Of a DNA stretch of 64,000 nt, positions 32,890-43,387 are shown in pieces (the stretch's first letter is position 1; each line of letters starts with the position of its first letter). The notes under the pieces were generated by a model. The model saw only the letters and a list, made by a program, of their open reading frames with translations, was not told where the DNA came from and made no database searches. A program made the position numbers and the translations under genes. The stretch spans positions 20,561-84,560 of the forward strand of contig JAKSYS010000222.1 in the NCBI GenBank assembly GCA_022925895.1, read 5' to 3'. The DNA comes from Fragilaria crotonensis. Lineage: Eukaryota; Bacillariophyta; Fragilariophyceae; Fragilariales; Fragilariaceae.

Positions 32890-33340
32890 CAAGGGTGGCA
32901 TCATAAGGTTTAAATACGAAAGGTTTATTCAGGTTTAAATACTAAACCTTGATTTTGTTATTAGACGCACGGTTTTAAGGTTTAAAAACAGAAGACATTG
33001 TACAGTAGTCAGTACGTCAGTACTCAATGGTGACTCCTATTTCTAGCATTGCTGTTCGTTGAGCAAAGCAAGACAATGGCTACTAGCCATTGTGGATTGT
33101 GATGCAGTCCCTATGGTGCATCCCTGTGTGGATTCACATATTGCAGTGTTGCTATCATCATTGAAGTGCCAGCTAAAGTCCCCAAGCTTGTGTCCAGTGC
33201 ACAAGATACTGAGTACTAGCTTGTAGTGGAGTACTACAAATGACTCTTATTAGGTTTATTAATAAAATGTTTAATTATGGTTTAAATACTTAAACCTTAT
33301 TTGAGACAGAGAAGAAATTAGGTTTAGCATGCCACCCTCG
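32890..33340. mobile_element. hAT-type MITE (451 bp) with perfect 8-bp target duplication
   Basis: The terminal inverted repeats are CAAGGGTGGCAT at 32890-32901 and ATGCCACCCTCG at 33329-33340 (one mismatch in 12). The 8-mer AGGACTAC lies immediately outside both ends (32882-32889 and 33341-33348), the length made by hAT transposases; CA-rGGG-TGGC is a typical hAT terminus. The subterminal regions repeat AGGTTTAAATAC in both orientations. No coding frame, so it is non-autonomous. Confidence 0.88.
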
Positions 33341-33919
33341 AGGACTACTAACTTCGTAACTTCCCCTATGTTTTATCATGTCAACTACCGGTATACTGCG
33401 ATCGATTCGACAGTACAGTTCTATCGTCGGTTCTTTCGCCCATCGATAACGCAGCCTTTGCCGTCTCCGAGCGATTACCCTTTTTCATATCTATATCCAT
33501 GTGTTTTGTTATAGTCATTTCCTTAATATCGTTAGTTCACGATGGCAGCGTTTACAAGTTATCTGAAAACTGGTTTTGGCTGAAGTCTTGGAAAAAAAAT
33601 CTCTCGGGGTATCATGTTTTATTACCATAACACATAGAGCTTACGAAATGAGTCGTAACTCCATGAAGCCAGTCTTGTGTACCCGTCGTTTCTGCGTATT
33701 ATTCACAATAAACAAACTCGAGAGGAAAGATTCGAGGCCGACTTGCTCACATGGTGTTATTCGATGAAGCGACTAGTAAGGACGCGGTAATGCGGCAGCA
33801 GGTTTCTGGCTTACTGCTCATTATGTAAATGCAGTCTTTTCTCGTCAGAGAAACCAAAGATCGTCTCCGAGAAAAGCTCCTCCGCTTCTTTAAATTGTGC
33901 ACCAAGAGGTCAGCAGAAC
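33341..33919. other. 5' flank of the ZZ-domain gene
   Basis: No supported gene; contains the promoter of the gene at 33920. No clear TATA box. Confidence 0.4.
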
Positions 33920-35617
33920 ATGCCAGCATTCGTTATTGCCTCCGAAGAAACGGGCTTCAAGGCGACGGGAGTGTCCGTTACAGTTCCCGACTACGATGTG
34001 TGTCGCCTCTCTTACTACTTAAAGTGCGGGACGGTCAGCTGCGGGGTCGATATCATCGTTGACGAGCTTGTCGATTTCAAGAATGCTCATAAACTTCCAG
34101 AAGCACGTCAAGATTCGATCTTCAGGCTTGCGTACGAGGACTATGACCTGGAGAAGCTAGCCAATGTCACCATCTTTCTTGATGATGAGAACGAACTCCT
34201 CCCCAAAGGCACAAGCAATGAGTTCTACGAAGTCTCGACAGTGTCAAACATTCTAGCGATTCAGGAAGATGCCATCCTTGGTGGTCAGCATACGCAGATT
34301 CGCAAGATCATGGTTTGTGACAAAGACTGGCTCGAGAAGTTCTACGTCAAGCCCTTACAGAATAACTCTGGCCGTTTGAGTCGTATTCTTTCGGGTAGGA
34401 CAGCCACGTCTGGAGTGGCGACCCTCGGCGTGCTCCTCGGCGCGCTCCTCGTCGGCGCCATGCTGAAAGATGACGATGACAAAAGTAGTGATCACTGCGA
34501 TCACTGCAAAGGAGGTTCTGGTCAATGCGCCTGCAAAAGCGGCTGCGCCGTCAAGTCTTCCACCAAGTGCAGTGCATCCAGAAATCACTGTTCACATTGC
34601 AAGGGCCTGGATGGCATATGCTGCTGCAACGAAGGCTGCCCAGCCAAGGCCGAGAGCTTGTGCAAGGTCGTGCATTCCGGAATCACATGTGATTCCTGCC
34701 ATTCTCGATCCATCGAAGGCGCCCGATACAAGTGCAACACGTGCCCAAACTACGACCTCTGCGAGAAGTGCTACAACAGCGGCGCGCACAACAAGACCCA
34801 TGCGTTCGAAAGGTACGCCAGAGTCGGGTCCACTGCGTGCTTTCTACTCCCGCGCGAGGAACCCGCCACGCACAAACACTGCTCGCATTGCAGTGGAGCA
34901 GAAGGAAAGTGCATGTGCACCCAAGGATGCACTGCCAATGCCGAGACCAAGTGCATTGTGGTACATGATGCCACGTGCCGTTCTTGCCAGCAGATCGGCA
35001 TTCGAGGACCTTGCTACAAGTGTGACGAGTGCTGGGATATTCATCTCTGCCAAAAGTGCTACGATGCTGATGAGCACGTCCTTACGCATTCCTTCCAGCG
35101 GATTGCTCGCGTTGGATCACGACCCATTTCCATGGTTCCTCGCTCTGGTCCGGAAGTTTCCAAGGCGAAACCTAGCCCTCCCGAAGCGAAGCCAAGTTTT
35201 TCGCCGCCAAGGGATGACGTTCCGATTGCGAAAGCTGTCCGCGTCGAAGTCAGTTCCTTCGAGAAAGGACAGTTGGTTACTCTGATGAACATGTCTTCAA
35301 ACCCAGACATGAATGGCACCAGCGCCGTGGTTCTCAATGTCGTTGGAGACCGCGTCATCGTTGAAGTTCCTAGTCTCTCCAAGAAGAAGATTACTGTCCG
35401 GCCCGAAAATCTGCAGCTTTCATACACGCCTTTCGCAGTGGGAAGTTTGGTCGAGCTCAAGGATCTTGCCAAAGCGGAAATGAATGGCTTATTGGCTGTC
35501 GTGGTGGAGGCTGGTGCTGGCTCCGATTACCGCCTTCAAGTGAAACTTTTGGACGATCAGAACCGTATCCTCCGCATCAAGCCTGACAACCTTAAGATCG
35601 TCGAAGATTTTTTCTGA
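33920..35617 (+). CDS. Membrane-anchored protein with two ZZ zinc fingers and SH3-like repeats
   Basis: 565 aa, single exon, ATG at 33920. Order: a globular N-terminal region of about 160 aa that I cannot name; one membrane helix TSGVATLGVLLGALLVGAML (about 163-183); a module HCDHCKG.GQCACKSGC, repeated as HCSHCKG.DGICCCNEGC; ZZ finger 1 (ITCDSCHSRSIEGARYKC..C..YDLCEKCY, about 253-290); a third HCSHCSG.EGKCMCTQGC module; ZZ finger 2 (ATCRSCQQIGIRGPCYKC..C..IHLCQKCY, about 350-390); and two tandem repeats of about 55 aa (F..G..V.L......MNG..AVV......K...RP.NL) like the SH3-type repeats of stramenopile proteins. ZZ fingers bind short peptides such as N-degrons or histone tails. The Cys-X2-Cys module before each finger may be a further metal site. 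Function unknown; intracellular membrane adaptor is likely. Confidence 0.85.
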   Translation: MPAFVIASEETGFKATGVSVTVPDYDVCRLSYYLKCGTVSCGVDIIVDELVDFKNAHKLPEARQDSIFRLAYEDYDLEKLANVTIFLDDENELLPKGTSNEFYEVSTVSNILAIQEDAILGGQHTQIRKIMVCDKDWLEKFYVKPLQNNSGRLSRILSGRTATSGVATLGVLLGALLVGAMLKDDDDKSSDHCDHCKGGSGQCACKSGCAVKSSTKCSASRNHCSHCKGLDGICCCNEGCPAKAESLCKVVHSGITCDSCHSRSIEGARYKCNTCPNYDLCEKCYNSGAHNKTHAFERYARVGSTACFLLPREEPATHKHCSHCSGAEGKCMCTQGCTANAETKCIVVHDATCRSCQQIGIRGPCYKCDECWDIHLCQKCYDADEHVLTHSFQRIARVGSRPISMVPRSGPEVSKAKPSPPEAKPSFSPPRDDVPIAKAVRVEVSSFEKGQLVTLMNMSSNPDMNGTSAVVLNVVGDRVIVEVPSLSKKKITVRPENLQLSYTPFAVGSLVELKDLAKAEMNGLLAVVVEAGAGSDYRLQVKLLDDQNRILRIKPDNLKIVEDFF

Positions 35618-37139
35618 GATTATAACCAACAAGCCCAAAACCAATCTTCGTCTGCACACTTTCACAATAATAAGCCCATTCACCGGAGTGTTGTCTTGAC
35701 ATGACATTCTTCTTGACAATGGCTTTCATTCTTCTATATATGAGTGAAAAGAACGACGCCGCTGTGCTGTAAGAAGAAGAGCATCAATGGCTGAATCTCA
35801 TTTACATACACAATCTTTAGCGATCACAAACCTATTATTCTTTGATCTTCCATTCATTATATTGAATGGAAAGTGTCGTGAATGCCAAAACCTTGTTTGT
35901 CTCGTTCCATAAAAGTAACCACTGCATAAAATCTCTCTGTTGACAGTCGGCTCTTGCTGGTCCTTTTCCAACGCACCGTCATCGTCGTTCGACGCCGCGG
36001 TCGATCACTGCGGGAGATGCGCTTACATGAGACCGTGCTTATCAACTGTCAGTTCTGCTGCGACTTCAAAATTTGTGCCTTTTGAGGAAAGCGGGCTGAG
36101 GTGACAGTCTTCCTAATAGGCCTTCCGTGCCAATGAGGCAACGGCAATGGCCCAAGAGTAAGAACAGAGCGGTTTACGTGAATGAACCAGTTTATTGAAC
36201 GATAATGAGTGTAACGATACACTCACTTCTTTCCATTCGCCGAATATCTGCGGTCATCGTTCACGCCATCGTATGTCCGTGTCACGTTTATCCCGTGACT
36301 CCTCGTTTCTCCTCTTGCTCGCACGCTCAAGTCGCAAACATATCCTGCACGCATACCGTGGGATGTTTGCACATCATGTGTATTCATTGTTCACAGCGAA
36401 CATAAATGATACTCATACCCTGGAGATTCGGAAATCCTTCTCTGGAGTTAGGGATACCCGTATTTTACCGTTATTATTTTATTTAATCAATTACTTATCA
36501 TGCGTTGTTGAGTCATATTGGAGCGCATGCCGAAAAAGGCTGGCTCGCGCTCATGAGCTTTTCCAAAACCATAAAATGCATGAGAACTCTTCAATTCATG
36601 TATGTCAAAGAATGAACTCGTCGTCAACACAGCGCACTCATTGGTGTCTCTCAATTTTGGCAACGTTCTGGGTCTTCGGTTTTTGCTCCAGTACGTGCGG
36701 CGTGTTGCCTTGTTCTGGCAATGATTGTTACCTGATTCAAGACTTGACTTTCTGCACAGCGACATGGTCGACGGTGTACTTTTCGATCGAAGATGCATGC
36801 CGCAAGACTATGGCACGACCGGCTCTTGTACCAACTACGGACGAGTATTAGGAGCATAATCGACAAATTTCCGAACTGCAAAGCAAAATGAAAGTGCTCC
36901 CTGATGAAAACAAGCAAGTAGCCAACGAGTTACAATTGTCCAAGGACGAAACGAAAAATACAGGCGCCATGTCGTTGATGCCCAACATATTGTCAGGATC
37001 TCGCACACGCTTCCCCATCCTTTTCGTTGGGAGAGCTAGGCGTACAGAAATAAGCAACACCGTCAGAACCTATCTCTTCCTAAACTTCCGATTTGTTCTT
37101 CCTCGAACTCGACGTTATCCAGTGACTTACAAAATCTCA
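35618..37139. other. Intergenic and relic sequence
   Basis: No supported gene. The longest frame (36195-36851, plus strand) has no ATG in good context and no motif. The 3' half may be the decayed 5' part of the NB-ARC relic that follows. Confidence 0.4.
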
Positions 37140-37795
37140 AACCGAATTGGCAACCGATTGCAGACATGACTTCGTCAGTACCGAAGCTTCCAACCAGGTA
37201 CATCCATCGTCATCGTTTGATGAAACAACTCCTGAATTGGCTTATGCGACATGTATGACAGCCGAGGTGACTTGCAACACTATAATTCCATCTATCACAT
37301 CTCACCACGCTGACAACGCAGGAAATGGGAAGACAAGCTTGGCGGTTGCAGCCATTCTGACTTCAGACAGTTGAGAAACGTAAGCAATTCTGCGAACACA
37401 TAACCTGGATCCAACTTGTTCACTACCCACTAACCGAGAAAGAAGTGTGTAGGTTGTTCGAGGATGAGTGTCGACAGTCAACAGCAACGAAAGTAACAAA
37501 ATACCAGGATAACCAAGAAGCGGAGAATGCGACTGAAGATTGGAGCGCTAATGGTAATCAAGTAAATGGTTGCGATTCTCTAGCATCGAGCGTTTATAAT
37601 CTTGGCCATGTTCTGGGCATTATAGTAGACGCGCCATTTGTCTTGCGGAAAGTTGAAGCATTCAGCGAGGATCTCGCTAACGACATCGACGCGATTCTCC
37701 CCCAGCAAATTGCGATAGCTTACTGCAGCCTCTTCAACACGCAACATCGCATATCGTGCTTGTTTTCGCTTGATGAGACCCTCGCCGACAATTGA
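37140..37795 (+). pseudogene. NB-ARC-type ATPase relic
   Basis: Pieces in different frames match the order expected in stramenopile NB-ARC proteins: LPTRYIHRHRLMKQLL (linker preceding the ATPase), then NAGNGKTSLAVAAIL (Walker A, GxxGxGKTSLA-like, about 37315-37360), then after a frame change VEKRKQFCEHITWIQL followed by LTEKEVCRLFEDECRQ (about 37371-37480). Shifts between about 37200 and 37380 and the lack of the downstream RNBS and GLPL motifs show it is broken. The last 100 codons (to 37795) are open but unrecognisable. Confidence 0.55.
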
Positions 37796-38358
37796 GGCAC
37801 AAATAGCCATGCCTAGTGAGCCCGATGTACCAATGCGTTTGAAACGACACGACGAACTTCTTCGGCCACCGCCTGACTGTCGTCGCGCCGAACCATACTT
37901 GCATCAAAATGACTCAGATTTCTTCGGGGACCCTGTCGGCTAATTGCGTGACTATGGGCGTAAGAGCAGGATCCCTGAGAAACACATGGTAGTCCTTCGG
38001 TGGCGATGAAGGCTTTTTGGTCGACTTTGGAGCGGGAGTTTGCTCAGCTTCAGAAGGTGGGCGACGTGTCGTCTCGTTGCCTCAGCTGCCCCGAGTGTCT
38101 TGCATAAACGTTTCATTTCCTAAATGTTGGAACTTACCTCCAGCAGGTGTCGTTTAGTACATAAATATATATAGAAGTTTATAATGAACAACGCACATAA
38201 ACAGTGATCCACGCTCCAACTACAGCACCTAGTAACGTGACAATAATAGCCCAGAGAGTTAGGGTTAGGGCTCTGATGGGAGCAAGATGCAAGGTACTCG
38301 AGTTCAAGTGTTTCTGATGGTACTTGCATCCTTCTTATTTCACAAACACACCACGTGT
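37796..38358. other. Intergenic region
   Basis: No supported gene. A short interstitial telomere-like word (agTTAGGGTTAGGGc) lies at 38259-38273. The 3' UTR of the minus-strand unit at 38359 should lie here. Confidence 0.4.
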
Positions 38359-41032
38359 TCACACTTCATAATGAGCCTCATAACCACTCTTCACCCAAAT
38401 GGGCGTTCCGTTGTGACGACAAACAGGAACCATGTGTGCTTTCCAGTTTACATTCGCTCTGGCCTTTTCTGCGATGAATTTGAATGCATCTCCTGCTAGT
38501 GCTTGCATTTGACCTGAAGCTTCGATAGTTGACATGGTGCCACTCTCTATGAGAGCCTCACAGTGTGCCAAGACTGCATTCGATGCCTCTTCAACCGCAG
38601 AATCGAGAAAAGTCTTCATAATTTCGTATTGCTCAAGAAAGGGGAGGTTTGGGATTGGGAACGGAAGACCTTGAGAGGTGGCAACGGCTTTGATTGCCTG
38701 GAGGCATAGCTTCAGCCAAGGGGCAACCTTCACAATCCATCTTCGAGGCACCTCGATCTGAAAAGGTTCGTGCCCTGGCAAACCTGAGTGTGCACAGATG
38801 AAGACGACGCTGTATTTTTGCAGCACTTTGTCCCTGATCCACTTCTTTGGGGTGAACCGATCCTTCTTCTCAACCGAGATGGGATTCAACCAAACCAAGT
38901 TCGGGCACTCCTTGAACTGATTCGATGACAGTAGCGCCAATGCTGCCATTGACCGGTTCAATCCCTTGGTCAACCTCTGTAGCATCTGCTGCTGTTTCTG
39001 TAGCAGCTCATTAGTGTGTTCAACGCCAATGTGGACCACGTATAAATCAGATCTCACGAGGTGCAGTTGCCGGAGACATTCGTCCAACTTCGTCTGGAAC
39101 ATCGCCATGTCGGCTCGTTTTTGAACGTACCGATTGTACGTCTCAACAGGAATGCGTCGACATAGATCTTCGTCTCGGAGTTTGCTTGAGCACTCCTTGA
39201 TCAGGCATAAAAGTTGGCATCCGTTGTCATCACCAAGCTTGTCCACGATACAAGCTGTGCACAGCGCATGACCTTCGCTGCACCTCAAATCCGTACGATA
39301 TTCGTTGCAAATAAGACAGTAGGGGCCGCTGTCGACTGCACTCGCCGCCACGGGATGCTGAAGGCCTACATTGGTATTCAACAGGATTGAATCTCGAAGC
39401 TGACCGAGGAGTTCCTTCGTGCTCAACCTTTCTTCAGGGATGGGAGCCATGCACTGAATAGCAGCCTTACATGCAAGTTCAAGGGGAGTCCGGATTCCAG
39501 ATGATGGTGGGGATCGGCATCGTTCTTGAGCTTTTCACATCCATCGACAATCCGTTGATATGTGTGCTCGTCTTGGACGTACAGGTCAAACACGTCATGG
39601 AAATGAGAGTCCTTTATCGTCGATTGCCCTAGATTTAAGCGTCCCAAAATAAGTTCAGATAAGACAACGCCAATGGAATATACATCAAAGGCGGCGATGT
39701 AAGGGCATGGATGCCCTTTACCCTTCATCTTGACATACACCGGGCACATGTATCCAGGCGTTCCAAACGCAAGCCCGCCAGTTGTGCTCTGCAAAGTGAC
39801 TGTGTACGACCCCGATGTCGCCCTGAGTTGTCGTCTGGTACAAACTTGGCCAGGCCACAATCAATCAGTCGGGGTGAAATCATCCGCCAGACAAATGTTG
39901 GCACTCTTGATATCGCAATGAAAACATTCCAACCCTTGCCTGCAACCTTGCACCCGCCTGTGTGTAAGAAATGCACTGCTCTCACCAATTTGAACATGAT
40001 AGACAATCGAGTATCTGCAGACAGGCGGGCTCTGTTGCCATCATCAGTAAAGAAGCCAGCGAGGAGCCATTAGTGGCATATTCATACACCAAGCACTGCT
40101 GTGTGCTGTTGGCATTTAGACTGTAGCCAAACAAGACGATGATGTTGGGATGCCGGAAATTTTTGAGCGTCTGGTAATGGTGCATGAAATGCGCCGTAAG
40201 TAGATGTCCGAGTAGTGAAAAGGGATCATCGCTCCCTGTGAATAACGGATTCACTCCATAAAGAACTTACCAACAGTTCGTTCTGAAAAGTTTTCCGAAT
40301 TTCCTTAATAGCGGCCTCGTTGCAGTGAGTAGGACTAATCATTTTCACTGCAAATTTCTTCGGCAGATGACTATCTTCCGCCAAGAAAACGTCGCCAAAT
40401 GTCCCTGTTCCAAGTAAGTGGTTGGTGAGGCATTGCATGATGTACTCCAAGGAGAGTTCCACAGGATCAGCGGAGCTTGTATTCATCACGTGAAGAAGCT
40501 TGCTTCGGTCTTGTTCAATCATGGTGTCATCGCTTAAAGGGCTGTTCTCGTTTGGACGAGGGGGGTCGATTGTCACTTGATGTTCATCTCCGCTTCCTGT
40601 CGGCCTTCCACTGCTCTGATCTTCCTTCTCAAGACGACTCGTGTGTTCAATTAAGAGAAGTACAACATCATCGTGTTTATTCTGGAGAGCAATATCCAGA
40701 GCTGTAAATCCATTTGTAAATTGGAGATTCACATCCACCTGCTTGTGTTGGAGCAACTCGCGGACGACTTCCGCATGGCCCTCTTGACTCGCTATGTACA
40801 GGGCTGTTGCACCATCTATACATCGGAGATTTACATCCAAATTGTATTCCCCAAGCAATTCGCGAACAACTTCCACATGGCCGAATTGACTCGCAATGAA
40901 AAGGGCAGTTACACCATCATTATCATCTTGAGCATTCACATTGGCTCCCGCTTGTAACAGGTCACGAACCTCCTGGAGATTACCATAATCGGCAAAGAAA
41001 ATCAAACAGCGATCATGCTCACTCAACGGCAT
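38359..41032 (-). pseudogene. Ankyrin - protein kinase - RING-like gene, kinase domain frameshifted
   Basis: Exon 1 (41032-40271, intact) has three ankyrin repeats, then the kinase N-lobe LLGTGTFGDVFLAED..FAVKMI. The intron 40270-40171 (GTAAGTTC...TTACCAG, phase 0) leads to TLKNFRHPNIIVLFGYS. After that the C-lobe is broken: frame changes near 40060, 39930, 39890, 39820 and 39480 separate LSIMFKLVRAVHFLH, DIKSANICLADDF, RLIDCGLAKFVPD, FGTPGYMCP and MAPIPEERLSTKELLGQL. The catalytic HRD reads HCD and the APE-like motif reads MCPVY, so it would be a dead kinase even if the shifts were assembly errors. The 3' part (39450-38359) is one open frame of 363 codons: a RING-like cluster CLICNEYRTDLRCSEGHALCTAC at about 46, then a conserved globular domain (FICAHSGLPGHEPFQIEVPRRWI). 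That part could survive as a separate short gene. Confidence 0.75.
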
Positions 41033-41399
41033 AGCTTGAAGTTTAAGGACACAAGGTCAAGAGATGCAATGCATAAAAACCATCAAGAATGAATAAACGC
41101 CTTTTTTCGTGCGAATATGGAGTCCATGATTGAAATTGGTTTCAAGTTCGGCGAAGGAGTGTCTTGATTCGGGTTGCCCGATGTTTCAAGCGTGTATCAC
41201 TATCACTACGCTACTACCGTAGTGAAAATACCGGTACATTACTTGAGAACACGCCAAAAAAAAACCGAAGATCTTCTATTTTTACCGTGCTGCCGCTCTC
41301 CCCGAGGATTTGGTGACTCGAGACTCGAGACTCGACTCACTCCGTTTAAGTATGAACGATACGGTATAGAAATCGTACACCAGTAGTAACCCCTAGTCT

Positions 41400-41602
41400 T
41401 GATGTTGGGATGCCGGAACGTCTTGAGCGTCTGGTAATGGTGCATGAAATGCGCCGTAAGTAGATGTCAGAGTAGTGAAAAGGGATCATCGCTCCCTGTG
41501 TATAACGGATTCACTCCACAAAGCACTTACCAACAGTTCGTTCTGAAAAGTTTTCCGAATTTCCTTAATAGCGGCCTCGTTGCAGTGAGTAGGACTAATC
41601 AT
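41400..41602 (-). repeat. Duplicated exon-intron-exon fragment of the ankyrin-kinase gene
   Basis: 203 bp nearly identical to 40139-40343. It carries the end of exon 1 (EAAIKEIRKTFQNELL), the whole 100-bp intron with its splice sites, and the start of exon 2 (TLKTFRHPNI). Since the intron is kept, it arose by DNA duplication, not reverse transcription. It lies directly outside the left LTR of element A. Confidence 0.9.
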
Positions 41603-41688
41603 GAAATTAAAGTTGATTCACTTCGGTGAAAAAGTAAAATTATAAAGCTAAATCTATTCTTCAAACTCCGAACACAAGTAGTGGTTCG

Positions 41689-42121
41689 TGTGAGACCCTC
41701 CCTAGTACGACGGCTCCACATACATTGACTCACTTGGGAATCGAGTTAGTGCGAGGCCGTCAGGAAACAGAAGGGGAGGAACACGACAGCACAATGAATA
41801 AGAGCGCGGCGGTATCCGGCGAGGTACGTAGTAGTCGCGAAGGTACCGGCGATGGTGGTGTCGTGAGTTGTAGATGTGGACGAAGCAGCAACTGTACCTC
41901 TTCACCCTTACGATCGTAGACCGGCAAGAATGCAGTGGAGGTAATAGTTTAGGCTAAGTTAAAGTTGTGAGCAATGTCAAAAGACACTGCCTTAAACTAG
42001 TACAGTAGTCGGCTCGGCACTGCGAAGTAAGTCGGTAAAGCAGTAAACCCGAGTAGATGTAGTAACTGTGCGCAGTAGATGGTAGCACAGTGACGACAAT
42101 GATGAGATATGCACTGACACA
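41689..42121 (-). repeat. 3' LTR of element A (433 bp)
   Basis: On the minus strand it begins TGTGTCAGTGC directly after the polypurine tract AATGGGGGAG (42131-42122) and ends GAGGGTCTCACA, the TG...CA rule. A 20-nt hairpin (41971-41990) lies before CACAACTTTAAC. Confidence 0.88.
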
Positions 42122-42229
42122 CTCCCCCATTGTGAGCATAGTAAGCTTGCAATGAGCAACAGAAGTGTATCTTGAAGAGTATGGGACATCAGGGGGCCGA
42201 AGGCGTCCATGGGGCGCCATAGTGACCCA

Positions 42230-43387
42230 TCAAGCGGCGGACATGGCGGTGATGGAGTGTGGAACCGGGGACTTGGTCAACGAATCTGCGGAGTTCACGA
42301 CGCCAGGGATATGGGAGAGGACAATCTCGTTGGCAGCTTTCCATTCTTGGAGGGCAAAGTGTTGAATGTCGATATGGCGAGCACGCGGCGTTGGACGACT
42401 CGCGTTTACCATCAGGATGGCCGCAGCGTTATCCTCGAACAACGTAGTCGGACCAATCTGAGGGTACCCAAGTTCCGAAAGGATCGACCGAAGGTACTTG
42501 GCAATCTTGGCGGCGTGGACAGCAGCGAGGAGTTCGGCTTCGGTGGAGCTGGTGGAAACCGTTGACTGAATCTTGGACTTGTAAGCCAAAGGTCCGCCGC
42601 AGAACATAAACACAAGCCCAGTGATCGAGCGGCGCGTGACAAGGTCCGTTGCATGCGCGGCGTCGACATATCCAGCTAGCTCGACCGAGGAATGTGGTTG
42701 CGGGAAGTCAGGAAGAGTCGGATCGGGAGTGAGAATCTGAAAATCACCATGTGGAAGCGTCGATAAAAGCACGGATCGCCAGTAGAGTAAACCCCAATTT
42801 TTCGTCATGCGTAGGTACCGAGCGACACGACGTAACGCGTTGTAGTGCACTTTCGCCGGATGATCGGAGAATCGCGCGAGCGTCGTGACCGCGTACCCGA
42901 TGTCCGGGCGAGCAACCACATAGGCATAAATTAATGCGCCCAAGACACTTCGATACGAAAACCCAGCAGCCGTTTCCAGATCACAATATTCGGGAGTTCC
43001 GTCACGAGGCGCAGTGGTGTAGTCGTCGAACATTTGTTGCGTCGTTGAAGCGGCGAGAGGCTCAATGGGCTTTGCATCCGTCTCGTGTGATCCGGAGGAC
43101 AACCAGCCGTAGTGCGCGAGCAGTTTGTCGATGTAGGATTCGCATGTGATTTTGATATATCGGTCATATATGCTGTTCGACGTCGACGCCATTGAAAGAA
43201 TCCAAAACGCCTTCGTCACGGAGGTCGATACCGTCTTCCGAGCAGATGACGCGCACAAGGTCTCTGATCGCGTCGGGGTCGACGCAACCGATGGCCAAAT
43301 CGTCGACTTGACGACAGATGAGCATGCGATGACCCTTGTATTCACCTTGGTAGAGGCTTCGCTCATGGGTTGTCGAAGTGAAACCAT
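42230..43387 (-). CDS. Element A: end of RT and RNase H
   Basis: The frame begins in the connection after the reverse transcriptase (ITCESYIDKLLAHYGWLS), runs through GYAVTTLARFSDHPAKVHYNALRRVARYL and YVDAAHATDLVTRRSITGL, and holds the RNase H core STSSTEAELLAAVHAAKIAKYLR and EDNAAAILMVNASRPTPRARHIDI with the acidic residues of the copia RNase H. It removes the RNA strand during cDNA synthesis. The first codons overlap the preceding frame; a one-base shift near 43165 separates them. Confidence 0.85.
   Translation of the reverse strand: MVSLRQPMSEASTKVNTRVIACSSVVKSTIWPSVASTPTRSETLCASSARKTVSTSVTKAFWILSMASTSNSIYDRYIKITCESYIDKLLAHYGWLSSGSHETDAKPIEPLAASTTQQMFDDYTTAPRDGTPEYCDLETAAGFSYRSVLGALIYAYVVARPDIGYAVTTLARFSDHPAKVHYNALRRVARYLRMTKNWGLLYWRSVLLSTLPHGDFQILTPDPTLPDFPQPHSSVELAGYVDAAHATDLVTRRSITGLVFMFCGGPLAYKSKIQSTVSTSSTEAELLAAVHAAKIAKYLRSILSELGYPQIGPTTLFEDNAAAILMVNASRPTPRARHIDIQHFALQEWKAANEIVLSHIPGVVNSADSLTKSPVPHSITAMSAA

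Noticed and set aside
36195-36851. 218-codon plus-strand frame
   Set aside because: Starts at TTG, no motif, overlapped by equal-size frames on the other strand.
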